Below, one piece after another: positions 15,524-23,329 of a stretch of DNA of 37,108 bases. A model generated the notes under the pieces. The model was given only the letters and a program-made list of their open reading frames with translations, made no database searches and was not told the DNA's origin. Every line of letters begins with the position of its first letter. Within the stretch, counting starts at the first letter, position 1. Origin of the DNA: an uncultured bacterium. GTDB lineage: Bacteria > Patescibacteriota > Minisyncoccia > Phycocordibacterales > JAACPR01. A program made the translations under genes and the position numbers. The stretch is taken from positions 1 to 37,108 of the forward strand of contig CALLZK010000019.1 in the NCBI GenBank assembly GCA_937858275.1. Direction: 5' to 3'.

Positions 15524-16561
15524 TTATTCCAAATATTCAAGTTTTATATCATAATCACCCGAATCTGCTAGGGTGTTTAATTTTAATCTTTTCAAAAACT
15601 CCCTTCTAGCCAAATCAACATTTTCATCTTTACCTTTCCAAATCCTAAGAGCACTTTCTTGCAATGCTCTGGCATAAGAAAATGCAATTTCAAAATCCAA
15701 ACCGCCAAATTCAACAATTGCATCAAAATGAGCTGTCGCTTCTACAGAAGTTTGACCGCCAGACAAAAAAACTACTCCGCCTATTTCAACAGGAACATTT
15801 TCTTTTAGAACTCGCACAGTTTCTTCGGCAATTTTTTGTGGAGAGGACTCATTTGGATTTTGATCTCCCTGTATAATCATACTTGTCTTCAAAATAAGTC
15901 CAGGAATAAAGGCATTAAATAATTTTAGTTTTTCAAATAATTTTTGTAAAACAGCAGAAGTTACCTCATAAGATTTTTCAATTGAGTGATTACCCAAAAT
16001 CAAAACTTCTGGTTCAACAATTGGAACTAATCCAATGGACTGACAAATTCCAACATATTTTGCCACCGCATCACAATTGGCATCTATACAAGCTTCTGTG
16101 GGTAAATTATTTTCTTGATCAATTTTTATAACAGCTCTCCATTTTGCAAATCTGGCACCATTATCAAAATATTTTTGGGCTCTAATACTCAAATCATCCA
16201 AACCAACAGTTATTTTTTCACCGGGAAAATTTGGAAAATCTTTTGCACCTAGATCAACTTTTATACCAGGAACTATCCCCTTTTCTTGCAAAAATTGAGG
16301 GTAATTAATGCCGGAATTTGATTTTTGCCAAAAAGTCTCATCATACATAATTATTCCACTGACATATTTTTCTATTTCTGTTGTCGCAAAAAATAATTCT
16401 CTATATAAACGACGATTTTCTTCTGAATTTGAAATTTCATAATCTGCCAATCTTTTTCCTGCCGTTTCATTTGATTCATCAGCTGCCAAAATTCCTTTTT
16501 GTGGAGACATTAATTGACTTACTGTTTTTAATAAAATGTTTTTGATATTTTCATTTAACAT
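15524..16561 (-). CDS. Class I fructose-bisphosphate aldolase
   Basis: A 345-aa TIM-barrel aldolase that reversibly splits fructose 1,6-bisphosphate into dihydroxyacetone phosphate and glyceraldehyde 3-phosphate. The class I signatures are in order: KGILAADES (22-30), ARFAKWRAV (136-144, catalytic Lys140), VPIVEPEV (179-186), the Schiff-base lysine Lys225 in LILKTSM, GGVVFLSGGQT and SYARALQESALRIWKG. It resembles the eukaryotic/bacterial FBA-I family and not the archaeal DhnA type. It is divergent from the PfkB kinase, with both promoters in the 95-bp gap. It supplies glyceraldehyde 3-phosphate used by the transketolase nearby. Confidence 0.94.
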   Translation of the reverse strand: MLNENIKNILLKTVSQLMSPQKGILAADESNETAGKRLADYEISNSEENRRLYRELFFATTEIEKYVSGIIMYDETFWQKSNSGINYPQFLQEKGIVPGIKVDLGAKDFPNFPGEKITVGLDDLSIRAQKYFDNGARFAKWRAVIKIDQENNLPTEACIDANCDAVAKYVGICQSIGLVPIVEPEVLILGNHSIEKSYEVTSAVLQKLFEKLKLFNAFIPGLILKTSMIIQGDQNPNESSPQKIAEETVRVLKENVPVEIGGVVFLSGGQTSVEATAHFDAIVEFGGLDFEIAFSYARALQESALRIWKGKDENVDLARREFLKRLKLNTLADSGDYDIKLEYLE

Positions 16562-16569
16562 AATTATTA

Positions 16570-16599
16570 ATTATATCAAACAAATTAAAAAAAGATAAA
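16570..16599 (-). promoter_or_regulatory. Aldolase promoter
   Basis: A perfect TATAAT (16570-16575) lies 8 nt before the ATG at 16561. The -35 is weak (best candidate TTTATC at 16594-16599, 18-nt spacer). Confidence 0.5.
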
Positions 16600-16617
16600 A
16601 TCTTGTTTAAAAAAATA

Positions 16618-16647
16618 TTGGCATTTTAAATTGAAAGTTGATAAAAT
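16618..16647 (+). promoter_or_regulatory. Promoter of the PfkB kinase operon
   Basis: TTGGCA (16618-16623), 18-nt spacer, TAAAAT (16642-16647), 9 nt to the ATG at 16657. The -10 lies inside a palindrome (16637-16656). Confidence 0.55.
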
Positions 16648-16656
16648 ATTATCAAC
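16637..16656. repeat. Operator-like palindrome at the PfkB kinase start
   Basis: GTTGATAA and TTATCAAC form a perfect 8+8 inverted repeat around AATA. It covers the -10 box and the predicted transcription start and ends directly at the ATG. It has no following T-run, so it is not a terminator. A repressor site is the simplest reading. Confidence 0.45.
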
Positions 16657-17670
16657 ATGTTTTCAAATTCAAAAAAAGAAAAACAATTAGACTTTGTCGG
16701 TGTTGGTGATGTGGTTATAGATACTTTTATAGAGTTGATTGATGCTTGGATAGAAACTGATAATCCCGAAAAACAAAAAGAATTATGCATGAAATTTGGC
16801 CACAAAATTCCATACAAAAACGAAACCGTAGTATTGGCAACTGGAAATGCTCCGAATGCAGCTCATACAGCAATGAAATTAGGACTTTCCGTTGGTGTAG
16901 TAACAAATATTGGTGATGATTTTAATGGTTCCCAAATTTTACTTGGGCTTTCTCAAAATCAAATAGATACGAAATATGTCACCATTCACAAAAAACACAA
17001 ATCAAATCACAATTATATTTTGAGATACAGAGAAGAAAGAACAATTTTGATTCATCACAATGAATATGAATACTCATTTCCGGACATAAACCCAGCTCCA
17101 AAATGGATATATCTTAGTTCCCTAGCACACAATTCACTAAAACATCATCACGAGATTGCAAATTATTTGAAAAAAAATCCCAATACAAAATTAGCATTTC
17201 AACCGGGAACTTTTCAAATAAAATTAGGTTATGAAAACATATCTGATTTATACAAAATGACAGAAATATTTTTCTGCAACAAGGAAGAAGCTCAGAGTAT
17301 TTTAAAAACCAAATCAACGGACATAAAAGAATTACTAAAAAATATAAAAGATCTGGGTCCAAAAATAGTAGTTATAACTGACGGACCTGATGGTGCTTAT
17401 ACTTTTGATGGAACAGAATTTTTGCATGGACCAATGTATCCGGATCCAGCACCAGCAGTTGATAGAACCGGTGCTGGCGATTCTTTCTCAGCCACTTTTG
17501 CAACCGCAATAGCATTAGGCAAAAGTGTTTCAGAGGCACTTATGTGGGGACCCATAAACTCTATGAGTGTAGTTCAATATGTTGGCGCTCAAGAAGGACA
17601 CCTGACAAAAGAACAACTTTTGGAATATTTAAAGAATGCACCAAATTATTATAAAGTAAAAAAAATATGA
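16657..17670 (+). CDS. PfkB-family carbohydrate kinase
   Basis: A 337-aa ribokinase-like sugar kinase. Family signature 1 appears as GNAPNAAHTAMKLGLSVGVVTNIGDD (63-88). Signature 2 is DRTGAGDSFSATFATAIALG (269-288), whose Asp275 is the catalytic base and whose GAGD forms the anion hole. The order and length fit ribokinase/adenosine kinase/KDG kinase relatives; the sugar cannot be told from sequence alone. An insertion-like N-terminal stretch (about 24-58) replaces the usual substrate lid region. Its neighbours are aldolase (divergent) and the pentose-phosphate genes (convergent). Its last codons overlap the start of a 49-aa membrane protein (ATGA). A palindrome at the promoter suggests regulation. 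Confidence 0.85.
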   Translation: MFSNSKKEKQLDFVGVGDVVIDTFIELIDAWIETDNPEKQKELCMKFGHKIPYKNETVVLATGNAPNAAHTAMKLGLSVGVVTNIGDDFNGSQILLGLSQNQIDTKYVTIHKKHKSNHNYILRYREERTILIHHNEYEYSFPDINPAPKWIYLSSLAHNSLKHHHEIANYLKKNPNTKLAFQPGTFQIKLGYENISDLYKMTEIFFCNKEEAQSILKTKSTDIKELLKNIKDLGPKIVVITDGPDGAYTFDGTEFLHGPMYPDPAPAVDRTGAGDSFSATFATAIALGKSVSEALMWGPINSMSVVQYVGAQEGHLTKEQLLEYLKNAPNYYKVKKI

Positions 17671-17816
17671 GTTTTGGAAGTATAATTTATTATATTTTAT
17701 GGCCCATAGTTGCAATTGCAATATTGATATATTGGGCTTTTTCAGCAATTTCTTTTTTCTTAGAATTATGTGTTGAGGTTGTAAGAGGTTTTCACGAAGA
17801 TATAAAAAAATTTTGA
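17667..17816 (+). CDS. Small single-pass membrane protein (49 aa)
   Basis: The ATG overlaps the TGA of the PfkB kinase gene (ATGA at 17667-17670), which indicates translational coupling. The product has a short N-terminus, one strong hydrophobic stretch (about residues 6-35, containing WPIVAIAILIYWAF) and a short C-terminal tail mixing charges (EVVRGFHEDIKKF). It ends with TGA, 9 bp from the convergent transketolase gene. I do not recognise the family. The coupling and clean membrane topology make it a credible gene despite its size. Confidence 0.6.
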   Translation: MSFGSIIYYILWPIVAIAILIYWAFSAISFFLELCVEVVRGFHEDIKKF

Positions 17817-17825
17817 AATAAAATT

Positions 17826-18827
17826 TTAATTTGTTTTTCTAGAAATAACTTTTTCTACAGATTCCAAAATTGCTGACTCGTCTATTTTGTATTGAGAAAA
17901 TAATTCTTCAGCATTTCCTGATTGACCGTATTGATCACTGACTCCAACAAATTCTATTGGTGTCGGTAAATTTTTTGCTAAAACTTCTGCAACTGCAGAA
18001 CCGAGTCCGCCGACTATTTGATGCTCTTCGACAGTTACTATGGCTCCAGATTTTTTGGCCAATTCTATTATAGCACTTTCATCAATTGGTTTTATGGTAT
18101 GAATATTTAAAACTTCTACACTAGTTCCGTTTTGCTCCAAATCGTTGGCAATTTTTAAAACTTTATGAAGTAAAATTCCAGTTGAAATAATTCCAACATC
18201 AACAGATTCTTCTTTTGATTCAAAAACTTTTATTGCTTTTCCAATTTCAAAAGGTGTATCTTTTGTTGTGATTTGTGGAGTTTTTTCTCTAGATAATCGC
18301 AAATATGTTGGATCTGAAGTTTTTGCACAAGCAATTGTCGCTTTTTTTGCTTCTTCATAGTCGCATGGGCAAATAACTATCATTCTTGGTAAAACTCTAG
18401 TAATAGCAATATCTTCTAAGGCTTGGTGAGTTCCTCCGTCAGGACCAGTAGTTAACCCGGAATGTGAACCAACTATTTTGACTGGCTGATCATTGTAACA
18501 AATTGTGGTTCTGATTTGTTCCCAATTTCTTCCAGGAGAAAACATCGCATAACTTGTTGCAAAAGGAATTTTGCCAACCGCAGCAAGACCGCTTGCGACT
18601 GATGCCAAATTTTGTTCTGCAATTCCAACATTAAAAAATCTATTTGGAAATTCTTCGGCGAATTTGTTTGCTCTCGTTGACTCTGAAAGATCGGCAGTCA
18701 AAACAACAATTCTTTCATCCTCTTTTCCAACTTCAACAACACCGTCACCAAAGCCATCTCTTGTTGGTTTTTTATCAATATTTTCTTCAAAAAGATCTGG
18801 ATTTAATTTTATTTTTTTATTTATCAT
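17826..18827 (-). CDS. tktB: Transketolase, C-terminal subunit
   Basis: 333 aa covering the pyrimidine-binding and C-terminal domains of a split transketolase. It moves two-carbon units between ketose and aldose phosphates. RFFNVGIAEQNLASVASGLA (63-82) carries Glu71, which activates the thiamine diphosphate aminopyrimidine ring. GPDGGTHQALEDIAITR and the C-terminal TVEEHQIVGGLGSAVAEVL are also typical. It functions as a complex with the N-terminal subunit encoded just upstream (40-nt gap, same strand). The two-gene form is common in archaea and many CPR bacteria. The gene symbol is only a convention for the split form. Confidence 0.93.
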   Translation of the reverse strand: MINKKIKLNPDLFEENIDKKPTRDGFGDGVVEVGKEDERIVVLTADLSESTRANKFAEEFPNRFFNVGIAEQNLASVASGLAAVGKIPFATSYAMFSPGRNWEQIRTTICYNDQPVKIVGSHSGLTTGPDGGTHQALEDIAITRVLPRMIVICPCDYEEAKKATIACAKTSDPTYLRLSREKTPQITTKDTPFEIGKAIKVFESKEESVDVGIISTGILLHKVLKIANDLEQNGTSVEVLNIHTIKPIDESAIIELAKKSGAIVTVEEHQIVGGLGSAVAEVLAKNLPTPIEFVGVSDQYGQSGNAEELFSQYKIDESAILESVEKVISRKTN

Positions 18828-18867
18828 ATTTTTTATTTTTTGAAATTTTACTATTTTTACAAAAAAA

Positions 18868-19740
18868 TTAATCTAGTTGATCACATTTTATTTTGCCTGC
18901 CAAAGTTCGCAATTCTTTTAGAGCATTTTTTGCTTCGTCTTTTGTTGGTGATTTTCCATGCCATTCTGGTTTTCTTTGAAAATCTTCAACCCCCTTTCCG
19001 GGAATGCTATTTGCGATTATTACCGAGGGTTTATCAAAAACAGATTTTGCATGACCAACAGCATCATCAATCATTTCAAAATTATGTGCATCAATTTCCT
19101 GAACATGCCAATTAAAACTTTCAAACTTTTCGTTCAAATCATTTAGGGGCATAACATCTTCTGTATATCCATCAATTTGAATATTGTTTCTATCAACTAT
19201 TAAAATAAGATTTTGTAAACGATATTTTGAAGCGGTCATTATGGCTTCCCAATTTTGTCCCTCGTCAAGTTCACCATCGCCAACCATGCAATAAACAAAT
19301 CTGTTAGTAGTTTTTCCATAATCAATTCTTATTCCCAAGGCCATTCCAACTGCTTGTGATAATCCAGATCCAAGTGGTCCTGATGATGTTTCAATTCCCG
19401 GCAAATATTCCCTGTGAGGATGTCCTTGTAGACGACTGCCTAATTTTCGCAAAGTTTGTAATTCTGAAACTGGAAAATATCCAGCATGTGCCATCGTGGC
19501 ATAAAGTCCCGGACAGATATGTCCATTTGATAAAACAAAAATATCTCTATCTAACCAGTCTGGAATTTTTGGATCGTGCTTTAATGCATAAAAATAAAGA
19601 TATGTAAAAATATCAGTCATACCAAGAGATCCAGCGGTGTGTCCTGATCCGGCTTCGGTCAATGATTCGATAATTGATTTACGGATTTCGGTCGCTTTTA
19701 GTTGTAATTCTTTTACTTTTTCGTCACTTATGTTTCCCAT
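18868..19740 (-). CDS. tktA: Transketolase, N-terminal subunit
   Basis: 290 aa covering the pyrophosphate-binding domain of thiamine diphosphate-dependent transketolase. The cofactor and Mg2+ motif is GDGELDEGQNWEA (154-166) with DRNNIQIDG downstream. SGHTAGSLG (32-40) and GPLGSGLSQAVGMALG (121-136) complete the active-site loops. It forms the working enzyme with the downstream C-terminal subunit. It has its own leaderless-type promoter. Genes for Rpe-like and RpiB proteins lie upstream on the same strand, so the four make a non-oxidative pentose phosphate cluster. No transaldolase is in the window. Confidence 0.93.
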   Translation of the reverse strand: MGNISDEKVKELQLKATEIRKSIIESLTEAGSGHTAGSLGMTDIFTYLYFYALKHDPKIPDWLDRDIFVLSNGHICPGLYATMAHAGYFPVSELQTLRKLGSRLQGHPHREYLPGIETSSGPLGSGLSQAVGMALGIRIDYGKTTNRFVYCMVGDGELDEGQNWEAIMTASKYRLQNLILIVDRNNIQIDGYTEDVMPLNDLNEKFESFNWHVQEIDAHNFEMIDDAVGHAKSVFDKPSVIIANSIPGKGVEDFQRKPEWHGKSPTKDEAKNALKELRTLAGKIKCDQLD

Positions 19741-19747
19741 GAGATTT

Positions 19748-19777
19748 ATTATAACAAAATATTTATTTTATAAACAA
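19748..19777 (-). promoter_or_regulatory. Transketolase promoter
   Basis: TTGTTT (19772-19777, inside the end of the upstream gene), 18-nt spacer, perfect TATAAT (19748-19753), 7 nt to the ATG at 19740. Near-leaderless. Confidence 0.6.
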
Positions 19778-20523
19778 TTTTTTAATTCTTCTATGGCTTC
19801 TTTTGGATCCGAAGAATTAAAGATAAGCGAGCCAGAAGCTAGAGCAGTAACACCAGCATCAATTAATAATGGTGCTGTTTGAAAATTTACACCACCATCT
19901 ACACTAATTTTGAGATTTGAATATTTTTGTCGCAAGATTTTTATGCTTTCTAAAATAGATGATTCAAATGGTTGACCCTGAAAACCAATTTTATTTATTC
20001 CCATAAATTGAACACCGTCAATTTTTTCTTCTGGTGAAACAAACTCGTCATTAAAATTTTCCAAATATTTTTCTAAAATAGAAATGTTAGTTGTTGGAAC
20101 AAGTGCCAAATATAATTCCACTCCGAAATCTTTTTTTAATTTAAAAAATTCTTCTTGTGAATTAGTATTAGGACCAGCACTTACATCTTTTTCCAGTGCT
20201 TCAACATGACAAATCACCCTTGAAACACCGGCAGAAATCCAATTTTTTGCTTCTACAATTTGATCTTTAACCATCAAATCTATTTCAAAATCAACCTTAT
20301 CCCAAGCAGGCAAACCTTCCTGCTGTGTCAAAAGATTTTGCCAATAAGTATCATTTGGAGAATTATATGGCCAACTAATTGAGGGAACAAATTGTCCATC
20401 CATCACATCAATTTGAATTGTTTTTACAAGATTTGCCACACGATTTATTTTTTCAATAAAATCATCTTGATCTGTTGGCATAACTGTTGGAATTATTTCT
20501 ATTTTTGTATTTTTTTCTGACAT
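19768..20523 (-). CDS. Ribulose-phosphate 3-epimerase-like protein with altered metal site
   Basis: A 251-aa TIM barrel of the Rpe family (ribulose 5-phosphate to xylulose 5-phosphate). IQIDVMDGQFVPSIS (36-50) aligns with the family IHVDVMDGHFVPN motif. FEIDLMV (79-85) aligns with DVHLMV, GFQGQPF (180-186) with GFGGQKF, and KISVDGGVNFQTAPLLIDAGVTALASGS (205-232) is the phosphate-binding end. The two catalytic aspartates are kept (Asp39, Asp209). Both metal-binding histidines are changed: the first is Gln37 and the second Asp82. It may use a different metal geometry or act on another ketose phosphate. Its place between transketolase and RpiB supports epimerase activity. The N-terminal extension and two short insertions are also unusual. 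Confidence 0.78.
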   Translation of the reverse strand: MSEKNTKIEIIPTVMPTDQDDFIEKINRVANLVKTIQIDVMDGQFVPSISWPYNSPNDTYWQNLLTQQEGLPAWDKVDFEIDLMVKDQIVEAKNWISAGVSRVICHVEALEKDVSAGPNTNSQEEFFKLKKDFGVELYLALVPTTNISILEKYLENFNDEFVSPEEKIDGVQFMGINKIGFQGQPFESSILESIKILRQKYSNLKISVDGGVNFQTAPLLIDAGVTALASGSLIFNSSDPKEAIEELKNCL

Positions 20524-20570
20524 TTTTTTAAAAATTATTTAAAGTTTATTTTATATTAAAAATTTTAAAA

Positions 20571-21050
20571 TTACATTCCAATTTGATCTATTTTGTTAAT
20601 TCTACGAATATGTCTTTCATCTCCAGAAAATGCTGTATCAAGCCACATTTCAACTGCTTCTTTTGCTTCTTCGATCGATAAAAATCTAGCACCCAAAGAC
20701 AAAACATTGGCATCATTATGTTGCCTTGATGTAATAATTTCCTGCGGAACTTCTCTACCATCAATTGGTTCATATTGTCCATTAAAAACAACTGCTCTTA
20801 TACCGGGAATTCTATTTGCAACAATTGCTTCCCCTTGTCCTGAGCCACCAATGACAATACCAAAAGAATGCTGATCTAAAGAAACTTCTTTTGCAACTGG
20901 AAAAATAAAATCCGGATAATCATCATTTTCGTCATATTCAAAAGCACCATGATCTATAACCTCATAATCTTTTTTTTGTAAAAAATCTATTAATTCTTTT
21001 TTTAATTCAAAACCAGCATGATCTGCTCCAATGTGAATTTTTGTTGGCAT
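20571..21050 (-). CDS. rpiB: Ribose-5-phosphate isomerase B
   Basis: A 159-aa RpiB/LacAB-family isomerase interconverting ribose 5-phosphate and ribulose 5-phosphate. The N-terminal IGADHAGFELKKEL (7-20) carries the Asp10/His11 ring-opening pair. The active-site loop is IGGSGQGEAIVANR (67-80), which is the mycobacterial type. There a glutamate (here Glu74) serves as the base in place of the cysteine of E. coli RpiB. SRQHNDANVLSLGAR supplies the conserved His/Asn. It heads the rpiB, rpe-like, transketolase N and C run, and has an extended -10 promoter 8 nt from the ATG. Confidence 0.94.
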   Translation of the reverse strand: MPTKIHIGADHAGFELKKELIDFLQKKDYEVIDHGAFEYDENDDYPDFIFPVAKEVSLDQHSFGIVIGGSGQGEAIVANRIPGIRAVVFNGQYEPIDGREVPQEIITSRQHNDANVLSLGARFLSIEEAKEAVEMWLDTAFSGDERHIRRINKIDQIGM

Positions 21051-21058
21051 AATAATTG

Positions 21059-21067
21059 ATTATAGCA
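21059..21067 (-). promoter_or_regulatory. rpiB extended -10 promoter
   Basis: TGC followed by TATAAT (21059-21064), with the ATG 8 nt downstream. The TGn extension may compensate for the lack of a clear -35. Confidence 0.5.
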
Positions 21068-21123
21068 AAATAGATAAGAATTTAGAAACAATATAAAAAT
21101 AACGAGTAAAAAATATAATAAGA

Positions 21124-21152
21124 AAACCCCCACCCTGGTAAAATGGGGGTTT
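21124..21152 (-). terminator. Terminator after the 184-aa gene
   Basis: A 9-bp stem AAACCCCCA/TGGGGGTTT (21124-21132 and 21144-21152) with an 11-nt loop lies directly after the stop at 21160. It is followed on the minus strand by a T-rich stretch. Confidence 0.65.
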
Positions 21153-21159
21153 CAAAACT

Positions 21160-21714
21160 TTACAAAAAATCATCTGAATTAGTAATTTTTCTAGACAAAT
21201 TCCAGGAACCCAGAGATTCAATCTCTGGAATCGTGGCATCTCGAAAATTAATACCTGCAGGAAGTGGTCTGCCCTTCAATTTGGTCTGAAGTAAAATGCT
21301 GGTAAAAAATACCGCATTCCAATCATTTTGATTTATTCCTAAAGGAGCCGAGAAAACACACTCAGTCGGTGTTCTTTCAAACCCAAATGGCCACAAAAAA
21401 TCTGATCGAGCTAGTGTGGCTGGATTAAATTTCAATGTAAAATCAATCGTTCGAGAAAAATCTTCTTCGTGATGATTTTTTAAATACTCAACAATCAATG
21501 AGTTATGATCCACGATCCTAATCTCAAGAAATCGTGGACCAGATAAATGATTCTTGATTCCGCTCAGGGGAGAAATTTTTTTTCTTTTATCTTTAGTAGG
21601 AACAAAAATTTCCACCACCCAAGCATACGACAATGGATATTGTACACCGCAACTACTATCTTTGGATGGATAAATCCAATCGCCGCAATTAACACTAAAA
21701 CGATGCGGGTTCAT
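21160..21714 (-). CDS. Unknown 184-aa protein
   Basis: I do not recognise this protein. It has no signal peptide or membrane segment. It is mixed in composition, relatively rich in Pro, Trp and Phe, with two cysteines near the N-terminus (10, 22) and alternating hydrophobic stretches (YAWVVEIFVP, FLEIRIVDHNSLIVEYL, WNAVFFTSILLQTKL) that suggest a small alpha/beta or beta-rich cytosolic domain. A strong AAGGAG lies 8 nt before the ATG, whereas most neighbours lack a Shine-Dalgarno. It has its own terminator and a 17-nt palindrome in the leader. The different start signals suggest a gene acquired separately or regulated at translation. Confidence 0.65.
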   Translation of the reverse strand: MNPHRFSVNCGDWIYPSKDSSCGVQYPLSYAWVVEIFVPTKDKRKKISPLSGIKNHLSGPRFLEIRIVDHNSLIVEYLKNHHEEDFSRTIDFTLKFNPATLARSDFLWPFGFERTPTECVFSAPLGINQNDWNAVFFTSILLQTKLKGRPLPAGINFRDATIPEIESLGSWNLSRKITNSDDFL

Positions 21715-21722
21715 TTATTAAT

Positions 21723-21728
21723 CTCCTT
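21723..21728 (-). promoter_or_regulatory. Shine-Dalgarno of the 184-aa gene
   Basis: AAGGAG on the minus strand, 8 nt before the ATG at 21714. It is the best ribosome binding site in the window. Confidence 0.7.
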
Positions 21729-21748
21729 ATTTTTTTGTTTACATATTG

Positions 21749-21765
21749 CCAAAGAACATCTTTGG
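21749..21765. repeat. Palindrome in the leader of the 184-aa gene
   Basis: CCAAAGA and TCTTTGG (21749-21755, 21759-21765) are perfectly inverted around 3 nt, 35 nt upstream of the ATG. It could be an operator or an RNA hairpin in the leader. There is no T-run, so a terminator is unlikely. Confidence 0.35.
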
Positions 21766-21826
21766 TTTTCTAAATGCAAAATACTATATAAAATAATTAC
21801 AGTCAAATAATTTTAATATAAAACCA

Positions 21827-23320
21827 CTACAAATTCTTCTTAAAAATTTCGGCTAAAATCTGCGGATTCGCTGAACCTTTTGTTGCTTTCATTCCTTGAC
21901 CAATTAAAAATTGTAATGAGGCGGTTTTTCCGGAACGATATTCTTCGACAACTTTTTGATTATTGGAAATTATATTTTTGACAATTTCTTCTAGAGCACC
22001 AGTATCTGACTGTTGTAAAAGATTATGTTTTTCGGCAACCCCTCTGACAGATAAATTTTGGGAGTTAGAAATTTTACCCGCCGCTTCTCCTTTTACCAAA
22101 ATAGCCAAAATATCTTTTGCTCCACGACTAGATATTTCATTTTTTGAAATCATTTCAATCAAATCAAAAATATTTTCAGGGCTAATATTTGAAGGACCTG
22201 TTTTTTCAAGAGAAAGCAAGTCAGTAGTCAAATAATTTGCTGATAATTTTATTTTATTTTTACTATCTTCTTCTGAAATATTTTTTTGATTATTTATTTT
22301 TTGACATACATCATCAAACATTTTGGCCAAACGAAAATCATTAATGAAAATTTCAATCTGATCTTTTCCAATATTTAAATTGGATAATCTTTCTCTTTTT
22401 TCCCAAGGCAACTCTGGCAATTCGGATTTTAATTTATCAGCATCAAATTCGGGCAATTCTGAAATTTTTAATTTTGGCAAATCGGGTTCTGGAAAATATC
22501 TGTAATCATCGCTAGTTTCTTTTTTTCTTTGACTGAAAGTTTTTTGTTTTGTCTCATCCCAGCCGCGAGTTTCTTGAACTATTTCATCTCCATTTCCAGA
22601 TTCTAACAAATCAATCATTCTCTCTATTTCATAATTAATCGCTTTTTCAACAACCTTAAAAGAATTTAAATTTTTAACTTCGACTTTTGTGCCGAGTTTT
22701 GAAAAATCAACTGTTCCATCAGAATTAACTGAGTCTTCTGGTCCAACAGAAATATTGGCCTCAACCCTCATTTCACCCTTTTCCATATTTGCATTTGAAG
22801 CATTTAAATATCTAAGTAGTAATTGTAATTCCTTTGCAAAATCTGCGGCATCTTTGGCAGAATGAATAACTGGCTCTGTCACCAATTCCATAAGTGGAAC
22901 ACCCGCCCTGTTATAATTGAGTAAAGAAAAATCTCCTCTATCGTGAATTGATGTTCCCGTATCTTCTTCAAGATGAATTCTGGTTAATTGCACAGAATGT
23001 ATTTTTCCACCTGAAACTAATGGATATTTGTATTGAGAAATTTGATAACCTTTTGGAATATCTGGGTAAAAATAATTTTTTCTATCCCATTCTGTATAAT
23101 CGGCTATTGTTCCACCGACAGCATGACCGATTTTTAAAACTAATTTTATAGCTTCTTTATTTAGTGTAGGTAAAGTTCCAGGATGACCCAAGCAAATTGG
23201 GCAAATATTTATATTTGGTCTTGATTCATCAGGATTATTAATACAGTCACAAAACATTTTTGTTTTTGTATTTAATTCTGCATGAATTTCAAGCCCTATT
23301 GTGGGAATGTATTTTGTCAT
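21827..23320 (-). CDS. gatB: Asp/Glu-tRNA(Asn/Gln) amidotransferase subunit B
   Basis: The 497-aa B subunit of GatCAB. It phosphorylates the misacylated Glu or Asp on tRNA-Gln/Asn and receives ammonia from GatA. The N-terminal catalytic cradle shows IGLEIHAELNTKTKMFC, CPICLGHPGTLPTLN (zinc-type cysteines in FCDC and CPIC), DRKNYFYPDIPKGYQISQY, EEDTG and NYNRAGVPLMELVTEP. EVKNLNSFKVVEKAI and ETSDDYRYFPEPDLP follow. The C-terminal helical and YqeY-like tail domain (about 355-497) ends in QFLIGQGMKATKGSANP. Length is normal. It starts 9 nt after the secA stop. GatA and GatC are not in the window. Confidence 0.96.
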   Translation of the reverse strand: MTKYIPTIGLEIHAELNTKTKMFCDCINNPDESRPNINICPICLGHPGTLPTLNKEAIKLVLKIGHAVGGTIADYTEWDRKNYFYPDIPKGYQISQYKYPLVSGGKIHSVQLTRIHLEEDTGTSIHDRGDFSLLNYNRAGVPLMELVTEPVIHSAKDAADFAKELQLLLRYLNASNANMEKGEMRVEANISVGPEDSVNSDGTVDFSKLGTKVEVKNLNSFKVVEKAINYEIERMIDLLESGNGDEIVQETRGWDETKQKTFSQRKKETSDDYRYFPEPDLPKLKISELPEFDADKLKSELPELPWEKRERLSNLNIGKDQIEIFINDFRLAKMFDDVCQKINNQKNISEEDSKNKIKLSANYLTTDLLSLEKTGPSNISPENIFDLIEMISKNEISSRGAKDILAILVKGEAAGKISNSQNLSVRGVAEKHNLLQQSDTGALEEIVKNIISNNQKVVEEYRSGKTASLQFLIGQGMKATKGSANPQILAEIFKKNL

Positions 23321-23329
23321 AAAAATAAA

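Noticed and set aside
17641-17816. UGA recoding as in Gracilibacteria/SR1
   Set aside because: UGA terminates several genes cleanly at expected family ends (17668-17670, 17814-17816, 31128-31130).
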